The notes: generated from the sequence alone by a model not told the origin. 64,000 nucleotides of DNA from Chitinophagaceae bacterium (GCA_947454235.1 CANGIY010000013.1:1-64000); one strand, 5' to 3'; shown: positions 26,615-36,580, numbered from the stretch's first letter. Made by a program: numbers and translations.

Positions 26615-27355
26615 TTAGATTTTTCTGAATGCCTCAACTTGAGCTGAGTAGATCTTATTCAAATCAGATATGTTCTTATTGTAAGCCTTCATGCTCTGAG
26701 TAGCTGCTTCAAACTCCTTCATCATTGTTTGAGATGATGCAGTCATAGAATTGATAGCTGTCAAAGTTTTGTTGAAAGTATCAAAGCTTACATTCATGTC
26801 GTTCATGTTTTTAGCATAGTTCTTCATGCCTTGGCTAGCTGTTTCGAAATCTTTCAGCATAGTTTGAGAAGCAACCGACATTTGGTTGATAGACTGAAGT
26901 GTTTTTGCAAAAGCATCGAAGCTAGGACCGATTGAAGAAACATTCTCACGGAATTTGCGCAAATCTGTAGTAGCTGATTCGATTTCTTTAGTCATGTTCT
27001 GACTAGCAGCACCTGTGTTTACTACATTATTTACAGTTTCAACAGTTTTAGTGAATTGTTCAAAACCTTTAGTCAATTTTTGAATAACCGCAGGAGTGAT
27101 TGATTGAGCTAAAAGATCGTCAAGACCAGATCCTTTTTTCTCATCACCTCCGGCAGGAGCTTCATCTTGAACTTCCATCGCTGCAACACCAAGAATGAAG
27201 AATAGAATTGCTTCGGCACTCAAACCTAATGCAATCATCCATTCACCACCTTTAAGGTGAAGAATTTTAAACATCAAACCTAAGATAACGATAGTAGCGC
27301 CCCAAGAGATAACGGCATTGAGCGTAATTTTTTTCGGTCCTTTAGTATTTGCCAT
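26615..27355 (-). CDS. gldL: Gliding motility / T9SS motor protein GldL
   Basis: 246 residues with two N-terminal helices, the second carrying the Glu in GLSAEAILFFILG that sits among the charged residues of the GldLM proton path. The cytoplasmic tail is a long heptad-like region with internal near-repeats (NQMSVASQTMLKDFETASQGM against NSMTASSQTMMKEFEAATQSM), about 50 residues apart. Third from the operon end. Confidence 0.94.
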   Translation of the reverse strand: MANTKGPKKITLNAVISWGATIVILGLMFKILHLKGGEWMIALGLSAEAILFFILGVAAMEVQDEAPAGGDEKKGSGLDDLLAQSITPAVIQKLTKGFEQFTKTVETVNNVVNTGAASQNMTKEIESATTDLRKFRENVSSIGPSFDAFAKTLQSINQMSVASQTMLKDFETASQGMKNYAKNMNDMNVSFDTFNKTLTAINSMTASSQTMMKEFEAATQSMKAYNKNISDLNKIYSAQVEAFRKI

Positions 27356-27411
27356 ACTGGTAATAAATTTTTGGAGTTAGAGATGTTTTAGATTGAGAAG
27401 TTTTGTCTTGA

Positions 27412-29073
27412 TTATTTCTTTTTCGTGTTGTGATTTACTTTTTTACGAGTAGCTGTTGCTGCATTCAATACTTCGGGAGCACCCATTACGCAACGGAAAC
27501 CTAAATAACAGTGTGCTGTACTTTGAAGTTCATATTCACGAGAGAATGGACTCAAAGATTTTGCGTTACTTAAGAATGAACCACCACGAACAACTTTACG
27601 TTTCATTGGGTCAGAGTCAGAAGAATCAGCATCGTACAACAAAACTGGGTTGATATCAGAAACGAACGCGAAAGTAGAAGGGCTGTAAGCATCCATACAC
27701 CATTCTGATACGTTACCTACCATGTTGTAGATACCAAAATCGTTCGGAGCATAAGACATAACTGGCGCTGTAAACGGAGAGCCGTCTTCTGATGCATCAC
27801 CTTCATCTTGTTTAAAGTTTGCTGTCAAACCTTTTTTATCAGAAGGTACTGCATTCTTATCATCAGGAAGAATTGGATCGTAGAAATTCAGAGAATCGGC
27901 TTTCAGTTTGTCGCTGTTATCAACTGTATTAGTAGTTGATGCACCCCATGCACTGTTGGCATCAGCAGCATTAGCAGCAGGCTCAACAACAGGAGCAGGC
28001 GCAGCGTCAACAATTGCGGTAGAATCCTTAACAGGTGCCTTTTTAACTACTTTTTTATCCTTTCCTTTACCTTTTTTACCTGTACCAGCAGTTTCTTCGC
28101 CTGACTCAGATTTATCAGCACTTTTTTTACTTTTTGCTGTTTCTTTGTCTTTTCCTTTTTCAGGAACTGCTTGTTCTTTCGCTGTATTTTTTGCAGCAGA
28201 AAGCATAGTCATTTGCGCTTTGATATCTTGCTGAGCAGCATATACCCACTGAGCTTCTGATGGCAAACTGAATGACAAATGGTAGTTAGCCATATAGTCA
28301 GCTACTTCCTGGAATGCATTGTTGGTCATTGATCTCCAATATGAGAACGCCCTAGCCTGATCCCAAGTAACACCTACAACCGGATAATCATCGTACGGAT
28401 CAGATGTGAAATAGTTTTCAACCAAGATATCTGTTTGAGAGTTAGTCAGGTCTTTAGCCCAGATTGACTCATCAGGGAATACATTTACAACTGCAGTAGC
28501 ATAAGACCCTACTTTAACTTTAGGGTTAGTACCGGCAGCCCTCAAATATGGGTAGCTGAAAAATGCAGAATCTTTACGAATCTGTCCTCTTTCATCAAGC
28601 ATTGCGCCTAATTTTGCACGAGTCTCTTGGTTTTCCCACAACGACTTATGGTCAACTCTTGCCCAGTTGATTCTTCTAACAGTAGTTACTCTCAATGCTG
28701 AGTCTGTAATACGTTGGTCTTTGAAGAATTTATCGTCGTCTTTAAGGTATTTTGTGATTGCCAAGCTATCCAATACCCAGTTAACGAACTGCCTGTATTG
28801 TTGATTGGTAACCTCACACTTATCGATGAAGAATGAACTCAAACTCACTTTTTTCACGCAGTTGCTATCAGTAGCCTGCTGGCTGTACTTAATGATAGTA
28901 GTACCACCTGGTACATAAACCATTCCCGGAGGAGCAGACAATTTGCTATGCTCGTAAGGAATTACAGGTCTAATCCTGGAATCTTGCTTCTGCGCATTTG
29001 CAGACTGAGACAAGGAAGATGCTGCAATTAGTAAGGATAATGCCAAACGTGTACCCTTCATATACATTCTCAT
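27412..29073 (-). CDS. gldK: Gliding motility / T9SS protein GldK (no lipobox)
   Basis: 553 residues with a formylglycine-generating-enzyme-like (sulfatase-modifying) fold split in two: about 45-275 (PPGMVYVPGG, SSFFIDKCEVTNQQYRQFVNW) and 420-540 (YNMVGNVSEWCMDAY, VVRGGSF). Between lies about 120 residues rich in Lys, Glu, Ala and Pro. GldK forms the periplasmic ring with GldN. The signal peptide ends SANAQ with no Cys, so unlike the usual GldK/PorK lipoprotein it seems to lack a lipid anchor. An ATG at 29061 is an equally good start. First gene of the operon. Confidence 0.93.
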   Translation of the reverse strand: MRMYMKGTRLALSLLIAASSLSQSANAQKQDSRIRPVIPYEHSKLSAPPGMVYVPGGTTIIKYSQQATDSNCVKKVSLSSFFIDKCEVTNQQYRQFVNWVLDSLAITKYLKDDDKFFKDQRITDSALRVTTVRRINWARVDHKSLWENQETRAKLGAMLDERGQIRKDSAFFSYPYLRAAGTNPKVKVGSYATAVVNVFPDESIWAKDLTNSQTDILVENYFTSDPYDDYPVVGVTWDQARAFSYWRSMTNNAFQEVADYMANYHLSFSLPSEAQWVYAAQQDIKAQMTMLSAAKNTAKEQAVPEKGKDKETAKSKKSADKSESGEETAGTGKKGKGKDKKVVKKAPVKDSTAIVDAAPAPVVEPAANAADANSAWGASTTNTVDNSDKLKADSLNFYDPILPDDKNAVPSDKKGLTANFKQDEGDASEDGSPFTAPVMSYAPNDFGIYNMVGNVSEWCMDAYSPSTFAFVSDINPVLLYDADSSDSDPMKRKVVRGGSFLSNAKSLSPFSREYELQSTAHCYLGFRCVMGAPEVLNAATATRKKVNHNTKKK

Positions 29074-29190
29074 TTTTATTTGTACAATAATTTATTCCTT
29101 TGTTCGTTTTCTTACTGTATTTCTGAACCTGAGCCGGCTTTCAATCAACAAACAGTTAAAATTTAACCATCTGTTATTCAACTCAAAAAT

Positions 29191-29223
29191 CAAAGATACT
29201 ATCTGTAAACCATTGAGATACAA
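29191..29223 (-). promoter_or_regulatory. Promoter of the gldKLMN operon
   Basis: On the minus strand: TTG (29221-29223), 22-base spacer, TATCTTTG (29191-29198), a full Bacteroidota promoter. Transcription would start near 29184, leaving a leader of about 110 bases before gldK. Confidence 0.65.
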
Positions 29224-29361
29224 CCCCGACCAGCGGGGACCTATATCTTAATTTTGGTAAAGATAATTAAGTTTCGGTAAAAGTAAAGATTATTTCGAAA
29301 AATCAAGCCCACAAAATTTACGACAGCACCAATTCACATTAAAATAATACCCTGCTTTTGT

Positions 29362-29393
29362 GCTATTTTTTTAACTTATAGCTAAAAAATAGC
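29362..29393. repeat. 10-bp inverted repeat in the hflX-gldK gap
   Basis: GCTATTTTTT (29362-29371) and AAAAAATAGC (29384-29393) with a 12-base loop. It could terminate hflX read-through or bind a regulator; sequence alone does not decide. Confidence 0.4.
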
Positions 29394-29565
29394 GGTTTTA
29401 TTGGCATTTAAGCCCCTTGAAGCTGTTTTCAACCCTCACAAACACTCAAAAACGACTGATTTCAACTATCTTAATTAAATGTTAAAAACGTTTTTCTATT
29501 GTTAACCAACCATACACATGCTTGCAATTTAACATGCTTACATTTCCCCAAATTCAATTTATCAA

Positions 29566-30753
29566 TCAGTAAAATTGAGTCAGGTAAGGATATCTCTCTT
29601 CATACAACTTTTTAACCCTGCCTAAAATAACCTGTCTTAAGCCGTCTATATTCTTTCGTTCAAGCGCCGACACAAAAATAGCAGAATTACCGGTTATGTC
29701 TTGCCATCGCTCATTGAGCTGATTCAACATATCCTGTTTAACCTCGTCTGCCAGCCAAGGATCAAATACGTTTTTCTCGTACAAATCCATTTTATTGAAT
29801 ACAACCAGAATCGGCTTGTCAAAAGCCTTAATATCCTGCAACGTCTTGTTCACAACCGCCATCTGATCTTCGTAGCCATTGTGGGAAATATCAACAACAT
29901 GTAGTAAACAATCGGCCTCACGCACTTCATCAAGGGTGCTTTTGAAGCTTTCTACTAAGTGGTGCGGCAATTTCCTGATGAAACCTACGGTATCACTTAA
30001 CAAGAAGGGTGTTTGTTCATAAACTACCTTACGTGTAGTAGTATCGAGCGTTGCAAACAGCTTATTTTCGGCGAACACTTCAGCCTTACTTAAAATGTTC
30101 ATTATCGTACTCTTTCCAACGTTGGTGTACCCAACCAGTGCCACTCTTATGTATGTTCCCCGCTCTTGCCTTTGTGTAGCTGATTGTTTATCAATTTCAC
30201 CTAAACGCTTGCGTAATAACGAAATTTTGTCTTTTACTATACGCCTATCGGTTTCAATTTCTGTTTCTCCAGGCCCCCTGCTACCAATACCACCACCTTG
30301 GCGCTCAAGGTGTTTCCACATACCGCGTAAACGAGGAAGAATATATTGATACTGAGCCAGTTCTACCTGCACTTTTGCCTGCGCCGTTTTTGCCCTCGCG
30401 GCGAAAATATCCAGAATTAAGTCGCTACGATCTATGACCTTAATACCTAATTCGTCGGAAATATTACCAATTTGAGACCCAGTAAGTTCATCATCGAAAA
30501 TGGCTAAATTGATGCCCTTCGCCCGCACAAACTCCTTTATTTCCTGTAATTTCCCCTTCCCCACAAATGTCTTACTGTCGGGGTGTGGCAATTTTTGGAT
30601 AAAAGACCTCACCGTTACAGCTCCGGCAGTATCAGCCAAAAATGCCAATTCATCGAGATATTCTTTTACAAGTGGTTCGGTTTGTTCTTTATAAACCAAA
30701 CCAACAAGTATGGCTTTCTCTTCGTGCTTTATGTTCTTTTTTGAATCTATCAA
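29566..30753 (-). CDS. hflX: GTPase HflX
   Basis: 395 residues. Ribosome-associated GTPase that splits stalled 70S/100S ribosomes under stress. N-terminal HflX domain (about 10-170, with RGPGETEIE at 159-167), then the G domain: G1 GYTNVGKST (208-216), G3 DTVGFIRKLP, G4 NKMD. It is the last gene of a minus-strand run after the ureohydrolase (27-base gap). Confidence 0.94.
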   Translation of the reverse strand: MIDSKKNIKHEEKAILVGLVYKEQTEPLVKEYLDELAFLADTAGAVTVRSFIQKLPHPDSKTFVGKGKLQEIKEFVRAKGINLAIFDDELTGSQIGNISDELGIKVIDRSDLILDIFAARAKTAQAKVQVELAQYQYILPRLRGMWKHLERQGGGIGSRGPGETEIETDRRIVKDKISLLRKRLGEIDKQSATQRQERGTYIRVALVGYTNVGKSTIMNILSKAEVFAENKLFATLDTTTRKVVYEQTPFLLSDTVGFIRKLPHHLVESFKSTLDEVREADCLLHVVDISHNGYEDQMAVVNKTLQDIKAFDKPILVVFNKMDLYEKNVFDPWLADEVKQDMLNQLNERWQDITGNSAIFVSALERKNIDGLRQVILGRVKKLYEERYPYLTQFY

Positions 30754-30780
30754 TCGGTATCAATATTGTATGTGAATATA

Positions 30781-31914
30781 TTACATCAGCCTTTCCTGCT
30801 CGCGCAACCAACGTTCCGGTATTTCATTGCTGCTTGCACTTATATAGTCTTGATAAGAACAAGGAATAAAAGTATTGTTTGGCATACGCATCCACCAACG
30901 ATTGGTACGTTTGCTCTTCAAGAATACAGTATCATGATCGGTAAAAGCGACATTAAACAGCAAAAACTGGTCTTTTTCAGAGAGTTTTGCTTCCGATTTC
31001 CTTACTAGGTAGCCATCAACGAAGTACCATAGCATCTGAGCCAATAACTTGGCTGTCATGTTGTGTTGATCCTGCGTTGAATCAAAGCCGAAAATACTCA
31101 TTGAATTAAGTTTGTCGCTCATGCCCGCATAACGGGTCAAGCCACAAATCTCTTCTCCGGTTAAGCCGTTTGGCGAACCGTAAATATTTGCCGGTGAATC
31201 AGAGTACCTTACAACAGAAGTATCTATGCTGAAAAAGTTTGTTGTACGCAACACAGGTTCCATGTCTTCAATATTTTCCTTCACTTTCCCGAGCCTGTAA
31301 AAGTCGAACCTCAATTTATCAAGTGTTTCCAACATTTTGGGCTGGGTGAAATAACTCTGAAAAGCAATGTGATTGTAATGTGCGATGAAATTAGGCGTAT
31401 CGGTAAGCATGTCCATTAAAAAGCTACCAGAATGGCTTTCTTCGACATCTTCCAGATCAATAAGCATATCAGCAAAAGAAGCGATTGCCGTTTTTTCATT
31501 CTTCCTATACACTTCGTATTGCGCCATTGCCATATCATGACTGCCGCCAATAACTATAGCAATCTTACCACCTTTGTAAATTTCGTTCAATACAGCTGTG
31601 AGTGCTGCTTTGGAGTCTCCTTGCTTTTCCCCGTTGGCAATATTACCAAGGTCAGCCACCCTTACATCTGTATGCCAGTAGTACATGTCGTACAGCTGAG
31701 TGCGTACAGCATTTGCCGATTGGGAATAATCGGCAACTAAGTTACTTCCCCTTCCTTCGCAACAGCCCAAAATAAAAATATCAGCTGCATCAATGTCAAA
31801 CGCCTCTTCAGCGCTAGTAATTAATTTACTCCCCCACTGCAACGGGTGGTATTTGCGCTCACCTTGCTGTTCAGCAAAATGAACAGGCTCGAAGAAAAAC
31901 CTTAAGTCCTGCAT
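30781..31914 (-). CDS. Ureohydrolase (arginase/formiminoglutamase) fold protein, degenerate metal site
   Basis: 377 residues with the arginase-superfamily order of motifs: IGGSHD (122-127, with His126), a DxxxD (149-153) where the family has DAHxD, and FFSIDTS (227-233) where it has SxDxD. His at the middle of the second motif is Leu151, and the second Asp of the third is Ser233. So four of six expected Mn ligands remain. It may bind a different metal, do other chemistry or be a non-catalytic homologue. In a run with pfkB-type kinase, flavin reductase and hflX. Confidence 0.7.
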   Translation of the reverse strand: MQDLRFFFEPVHFAEQQGERKYHPLQWGSKLITSAEEAFDIDAADIFILGCCEGRGSNLVADYSQSANAVRTQLYDMYYWHTDVRVADLGNIANGEKQGDSKAALTAVLNEIYKGGKIAIVIGGSHDMAMAQYEVYRKNEKTAIASFADMLIDLEDVEESHSGSFLMDMLTDTPNFIAHYNHIAFQSYFTQPKMLETLDKLRFDFYRLGKVKENIEDMEPVLRTTNFFSIDTSVVRYSDSPANIYGSPNGLTGEEICGLTRYAGMSDKLNSMSIFGFDSTQDQHNMTAKLLAQMLWYFVDGYLVRKSEAKLSEKDQFLLFNVAFTDHDTVFLKSKRTNRWWMRMPNNTFIPCSYQDYISASSNEIPERWLREQERLM

Positions 31915-31924
31915 AAGTGTATAT

Positions 31925-32815
31925 TTATTGTTGTGAAATTAATTCGCCTGCAAGCAATAATTGCCATGCGGCATCCATTTTCCCAGTCTCTATTTTTTGT
32001 TTCGCCTCTTCGTGAAGTGGCACTATATTTTTACTTTGTTTAGCTCTTTCAATCAACTGCTGTATCGAAGAATCAAGTGTTGCGATACTCACTTCAGGAA
32101 TTGATGAACTATTACCCAGCTGCCCTAAATTATTGCCTGTAAGTACAACACTGTTTTTAATTGATGCCGGCAAGCGATCTACACCAATCCCCAAAGAAAC
32201 ATTTGGCTTTGGCACCTCGAAAACTGCACTACCTGACGCCCTGCAATAGTAATCGGCACCCATACGGGCAACCAAATCAATTTTATGCGGGTCTATCTGT
32301 TGGTTTTCATTTAACACCCTATCGTCAACGTGCATGCACAACACTTCACAAATAATCAGGTTTCCGGCACCGCCCTCTTGTCCCGTTTCAATTACTTGAT
32401 TCACGCGACACTCAAGACTCACCGGAGACTCCTTCACCCTGAACGGCTTAACCATATCAGATGCTACTTTGGTGAACCCTGCCTTCACAAACTCATCAGT
32501 ACCTGCTGCATATTCGCAACTTGAAAGATTCATCTGTTGCACCATTTCATACGAAACTACATTAATCACCACCTCTTTAGTTGCATACGCATTTTCAAGT
32601 GTGTGCTTAATAGTATTGTCGCGTACACGACGGGCAGGCGAGAAAATGAGAATGGGTGGTTTAGAACCAAAAACGTTGAAAAAACTAAATGGCGACAAAT
32701 TTGCATTACCATTTTCGTCGATGGTACTTGCAAAGCATATTGGCCTGGGGGCCACTGAGCCCAACAAATATGCGTGTAGCTGGGCCGTCTTTATTTCACC
32801 CGGAACAATCTTCAT
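31925..32815 (-). CDS. Flavin reductase-like FMN-binding protein
   Basis: 296 residues of the flavoredoxin/flavin reductase type: split-barrel start GSVAPRPICFASTIDENGN and FSFFNVFGSKPPILIFSP, then NVVSYEMVQQMN, cover the FMN site in the first 200 residues. The C-terminal 90 residues are an extra helical region. Reaction partner unknown. Ten bases precede the ureohydrolase and 5 separate it from the kinase upstream. Confidence 0.8.
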   Translation of the reverse strand: MKIVPGEIKTAQLHAYLLGSVAPRPICFASTIDENGNANLSPFSFFNVFGSKPPILIFSPARRVRDNTIKHTLENAYATKEVVINVVSYEMVQQMNLSSCEYAAGTDEFVKAGFTKVASDMVKPFRVKESPVSLECRVNQVIETGQEGGAGNLIICEVLCMHVDDRVLNENQQIDPHKIDLVARMGADYYCRASGSAVFEVPKPNVSLGIGVDRLPASIKNSVVLTGNNLGQLGNSSSIPEVSIATLDSSIQQLIERAKQSKNIVPLHEEAKQKIETGKMDAAWQLLLAGELISQQ

Positions 32816-32820
32816 GAATA

Positions 32821-33759
32821 CTAATAATTAACTGCCAATGATACTTCTATATTCACTTCCATGAGCTTAATGAACTCATTTACCCTTGCTTCTATTTCAG
32901 CTGAAGTAAGTTCTTTCAACCTGTTAGGTCCAAATTTTTCAACGCAGAATGAAGCCATTGTTGAACCTAAAATTATAGCAGCTTTCATGTTTTCAAAAGA
33001 GCAATCGTCAGTACGAGATAAATAACCGATAAAGCCACCTGCAAATGAATCTCCTGCACCTGTTGGGTCAAACACATCTTCCAAAGGTAAAGCCGGAGCC
33101 GAAAATATTTTATCGCCATGGAAAAGCAATGCACCATGCTCACCTTTCTTGATGATCACATATTTTGGTCCCATTTCACGAATTTTCTTTGCCGCTTTAG
33201 GCAATGAGTATTCGCCTGTTAACTGACGAGCTTCGCCATCGTTCACAAGCAACAAATCAACGCGCTTCAATACATCTTTCAAAGTATCTAAAGCGATGTC
33301 CATCCAAAAATTCATGGTATCCATGATAATAAGTTTCGGACGTTCTTTAAGTTGATCGAGAACACTCATTTGCACGGCAGGTGCCAGGTTACCCAGCATC
33401 AGGTAATCAGAATCTTGGTATGAGTCAGGTATTTTAGGATCGAATTGTGCCAATACGTTGAGGTCGGTAATCAAAGAATCACGGGTGTTCATATCCATGT
33501 GATATTTACCACTCCAGAAGAAACTTTTACCATCGGGTACTATCTCTAGTCCATCGAATTCAACACCCCTGTCTTCGAGTGCTTTGATTTCTTCTTTCGG
33601 AAAATCGCCTCCAACAATTGAAACCTGCCTGATAGGCGTTGTAAAATATGATGCAGCCCAAGCAGCATAAGTTGCTGAACCACCAATAATTCTATCTACC
33701 TTACCAAAAGGAGTTTCAAGGGCATCAAAAGCCATTGTTCCAATTATAGTTAATGCCAT
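32821..33759 (-). CDS. PfkB-family carbohydrate/nucleoside kinase
   Basis: 312 residues of the ribokinase fold with the C-terminal signature DVFDPTGAGDSFAGGF, whose Asp in GAGD is the catalytic base, and the N-terminal GGSATYAAWAAS substrate loop. In Bacteroidota close relatives are annotated as sugar or adenosine kinases; the substrate cannot be fixed from sequence. First gene of the four-gene minus run ending in hflX; a -7 box (TACTTTTG on the minus strand, 33779-33786) lies 19 bases upstream. Confidence 0.88.
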   Translation of the reverse strand: MALTIIGTMAFDALETPFGKVDRIIGGSATYAAWAASYFTTPIRQVSIVGGDFPKEEIKALEDRGVEFDGLEIVPDGKSFFWSGKYHMDMNTRDSLITDLNVLAQFDPKIPDSYQDSDYLMLGNLAPAVQMSVLDQLKERPKLIIMDTMNFWMDIALDTLKDVLKRVDLLLVNDGEARQLTGEYSLPKAAKKIREMGPKYVIIKKGEHGALLFHGDKIFSAPALPLEDVFDPTGAGDSFAGGFIGYLSRTDDCSFENMKAAIILGSTMASFCVEKFGPNRLKELTSAEIEARVNEFIKLMEVNIEVSLAVNY

Positions 33760-33955
33760 TTATCAAATTTATTTCAAGCAAAAGTAAATAAAAGAAACCT
33801 CAAATGTTTTTATGACAATTACTATCAACAAAAGACCCGCTGAATGTGAAAAAATACATTGATTCAAAGGCAGTTTTGCAAAATATAGCTTTATATAAAC
33901 AGTAGTTATGGACAACTTTTAGTTATTTTGGCTGCTTGTTCAGCCATCCTCATTC

Positions 33956-36526
33956 ATGAAATCAGCCGCAATACTGATACTTTTCTCGCTTTGCACGTTC
34001 ATTTCGGCAGCGCAGAACACCGACTCGACGTTGCGTGTTGACACTTCATTGGTTGCGAAAAAAACAATCGCTGACACACAAATAAAGAAAAAGTACACTT
34101 TTACAGGTAAAGTGGTTGATGCGAATACCAGCGAAGGCATACCTTTTGCAGCAGTGTTTTTTCTTCATACCACACTTGGAACCCCTGCCGACTTTGAGGG
34201 TAATTTCTCAATGTCTGTTGATACTTTGCCGTCTGATACTTTGCACATTGAAACAACTGGCTACAACCCAGTTAATAAGCCACTGCTCAAAACACGTTAC
34301 GAAAACAACTTTATTATAGAACTAGAACGTAAAAAGACAGAATTAAAAGATTTTACCATATCCGCTAAATGGGAAGATCCTGCCCTTATTATGATTAGAA
34401 AGGTGATTGCCCACAAACCAGACAATGACCCCGACAAGCTGGATAATTACTCATACGAATCTTACAATAGGCTCGAAGCAGACATGGAACGGATGACGAA
34501 GGCGCAGTTTTCAAAAATCCCAATGCTAAAAAGCTACTCATTCATATTCGACAATTTAGATACTGTTTCTGAAGACCGACCTTACTTGCCATTGTATATG
34601 ACCGAAACACTTTCAGACTATTACTATAGCAAGGACCCAAAAAAACAGCGGGAATTCATAAAAGCAAGTATGGTGAAAGGGGTGAACAATGAAAACGTTT
34701 CTAAATATCTCGGCTCACTCTACCAAAACGTGAATGTGTACAAAAATTACATTCCTGTTTTTGATAAAAAGTTCGTGAGCCCTATAGCCGATGACGGTCC
34801 TTTCTTCTATCGATATAAAATCGTAGACACTCAAACAATATACAATCACCGAATCATACACATGAGTTATAGACCTCGAAGGGAAGGCGAAAACTGCTTT
34901 GTAGGTGATTTATGGTTTGCAGATACTGTTTACGCACTCCAGCGCATAAGCATGGACGTATCGGCATTGGCAAACCTGAATTGGGTTGACCGCGTAAGTT
35001 TGTATCAGGAGTTTGAACCATTCGATACGATCTGGTTTTGCATTAAGGATAAATTCATTGCAAATTTCACCATCTACAATTCAAAAAAACTCCCTGCGTT
35101 CATTGGGCGAAAAACAACTACATACCACCACATTAAAGTAAACAACGATTCAGTGAGTCATGTTTTGTTAGATCCTCAATGGCGCTCTACAATCATTAAA
35201 TCCGATTCAGCTAAAAAATACGACAACGACTGGTGGGCTAAAAACCGCCCTGACTCACTCTCTAAAAATGAGAAGGCGATTAACCGTATGGTAGATACCA
35301 TAAACAGCATGCCAATAACTACACTGTATAAAAATACGATCACGTTTTTTGTAAGCGGAGTAAAAGACATAGGGTACTTTCAACTAGGACCTTATTATTA
35401 TGTATACAGTTCAAATCCTGTAGAGGGCAACCGATTCAGGTTCTCGGCAGGGACATCTCATAAAATCAAAAACTTCCACCTTACATCGTATCTTGCCTAT
35501 GGCACTAAGGATGAAGCCTTTAAATATGGAGGAAGTGCTCTTTGGATTCTGAAAAGAGAACCGAGGGTTTACCTTTATGGTTCGTATAATCACGACCTTG
35601 ACCAAAATACTAATTATTATGGCAGTATAGGTGCCGATAATATATTCAACGCCATGTTCCACAAACCCAATATCCCATGGAAAATGGCATTTTCTGACGA
35701 CAAAAGACTTGAGTTTTATCGCCAAGGTTTTACCGGATTCAGCTTTAAAACTATTCTCCAGAATAAAAGCTTTACTCCCTATTTCGGTCTGCCATCAAAG
35801 GGCATATTTTTTGATAACAACCTCCGTCCGGTTGATGCAGTAACAAAGACCGAAGTAGGACTTGAATTGCGGTATGCCTACAAGGAAAAATATGTTGACG
35901 GACCATACATGAGGCTTAACCTTGGTAGTAAGTACCCCATTGTAATGCTGGAGATTTCTAAGAGTCTGAACAATGTACTTAATTGCAATTACGATTATCT
36001 GAAAACAAGATTTACAATTTCAGAAAGTATCAACACACCTCCTTTTGGGCATATCAGGTACAGTCTTTTCGCAGGCAAGTATTTTTCTAACGAGGCGCTT
36101 CCCTATCCATTGCTTGAAATACACCCTGGCAATGAGTTTTATACTTACAACAAAAATGCCTTCGAAATGATGAACCGATATGAGTTCTTAAGTGATGAGT
36201 ATGTAGGGTTTAATTTCGAACATAATATTGGCGGTGGAGTATTCAACCACATTCCGCTACTGAAACAAATGCGCATGCGCCAATTCTGGACAGCGAAAGG
36301 TGCTTGGGGTATGCTGAACAATAAAAATATAGCACTGAATTTCGACAAAGGATTTCCATTCCGGGAGTTGAAAGGCGTACCTTACCTGGAGCTTGGCACC
36401 GGGGTTTCAAATATCTTCCAGTTTTTCAGGGTCGATTTTGTTTGGCGCGTGACTCCTAAACCCCAGTCGTCAGAAAACCTGTCAAGGTACTTTGGGATAT
36501 TTGCCACCGGGGTGTTCGAATTTTAA
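33956..36526 (+). CDS. DUF5686 family outer membrane protein with carboxypeptidase-regulatory-like domain
   Basis: 856 residues: signal peptide (core AAILILFSLCTFI, ending SAAQ), then a CarboxypepD_reg-like beta sandwich (about 45-125: FTGKVVDANTSEGIPFAAVFF, then SDTLHIETTGYNP), then the long DUF5686 region, which is predicted to end in an outer membrane beta-barrel of paired amphipathic strands finishing with a terminal Phe. Function unknown; such proteins are common in Bacteroidota and resemble TonB-type receptors without a plug. Monocistronic, divergent from the kinase run. Confidence 0.82.
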   Translation: MKSAAILILFSLCTFISAAQNTDSTLRVDTSLVAKKTIADTQIKKKYTFTGKVVDANTSEGIPFAAVFFLHTTLGTPADFEGNFSMSVDTLPSDTLHIETTGYNPVNKPLLKTRYENNFIIELERKKTELKDFTISAKWEDPALIMIRKVIAHKPDNDPDKLDNYSYESYNRLEADMERMTKAQFSKIPMLKSYSFIFDNLDTVSEDRPYLPLYMTETLSDYYYSKDPKKQREFIKASMVKGVNNENVSKYLGSLYQNVNVYKNYIPVFDKKFVSPIADDGPFFYRYKIVDTQTIYNHRIIHMSYRPRREGENCFVGDLWFADTVYALQRISMDVSALANLNWVDRVSLYQEFEPFDTIWFCIKDKFIANFTIYNSKKLPAFIGRKTTTYHHIKVNNDSVSHVLLDPQWRSTIIKSDSAKKYDNDWWAKNRPDSLSKNEKAINRMVDTINSMPITTLYKNTITFFVSGVKDIGYFQLGPYYYVYSSNPVEGNRFRFSAGTSHKIKNFHLTSYLAYGTKDEAFKYGGSALWILKREPRVYLYGSYNHDLDQNTNYYGSIGADNIFNAMFHKPNIPWKMAFSDDKRLEFYRQGFTGFSFKTILQNKSFTPYFGLPSKGIFFDNNLRPVDAVTKTEVGLELRYAYKEKYVDGPYMRLNLGSKYPIVMLEISKSLNNVLNCNYDYLKTRFTISESINTPPFGHIRYSLFAGKYFSNEALPYPLLEIHPGNEFYTYNKNAFEMMNRYEFLSDEYVGFNFEHNIGGGVFNHIPLLKQMRMRQFWTAKGAWGMLNNKNIALNFDKGFPFRELKGVPYLELGTGVSNIFQFFRVDFVWRVTPKPQSSENLSRYFGIFATGVFEF

Positions 36527-36552
36527 TATCTGCTTTAAACCATCTTTTGCAC

Positions 36553-36560
36553 TACTTTTG
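36553..36560 (+). promoter_or_regulatory. -7 promoter element of the tatC-rpiB-comF run
   Basis: TACTTTTG, exact consensus, 20 bases before the tatC GTG. No TTG lies at -33 spacing. Confidence 0.5.
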
Positions 36561-36580
36561 CAAACCTTTTCATTTTTACA

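Larger units (their letters stand above)
29074..29565. other. Intergenic region between hflX and gldK
   Basis: About 490 AT-rich bases with no coding frame of note. It holds the gldK promoter (29191-29223), a small hairpin CCCCG/CGGGG at 29224-29238 just upstream of that promoter, and a 10-bp inverted repeat (29362-29371 with 29384-29393). Nothing else was recognised. Confidence 0.6.

Noticed and set aside
29362-29393. Rho-independent terminator of hflX
   Set aside because: The 10-bp AT-only-ended stem lies 170 bases past hflX and has no T-run on the minus strand; kept only as an inverted repeat.
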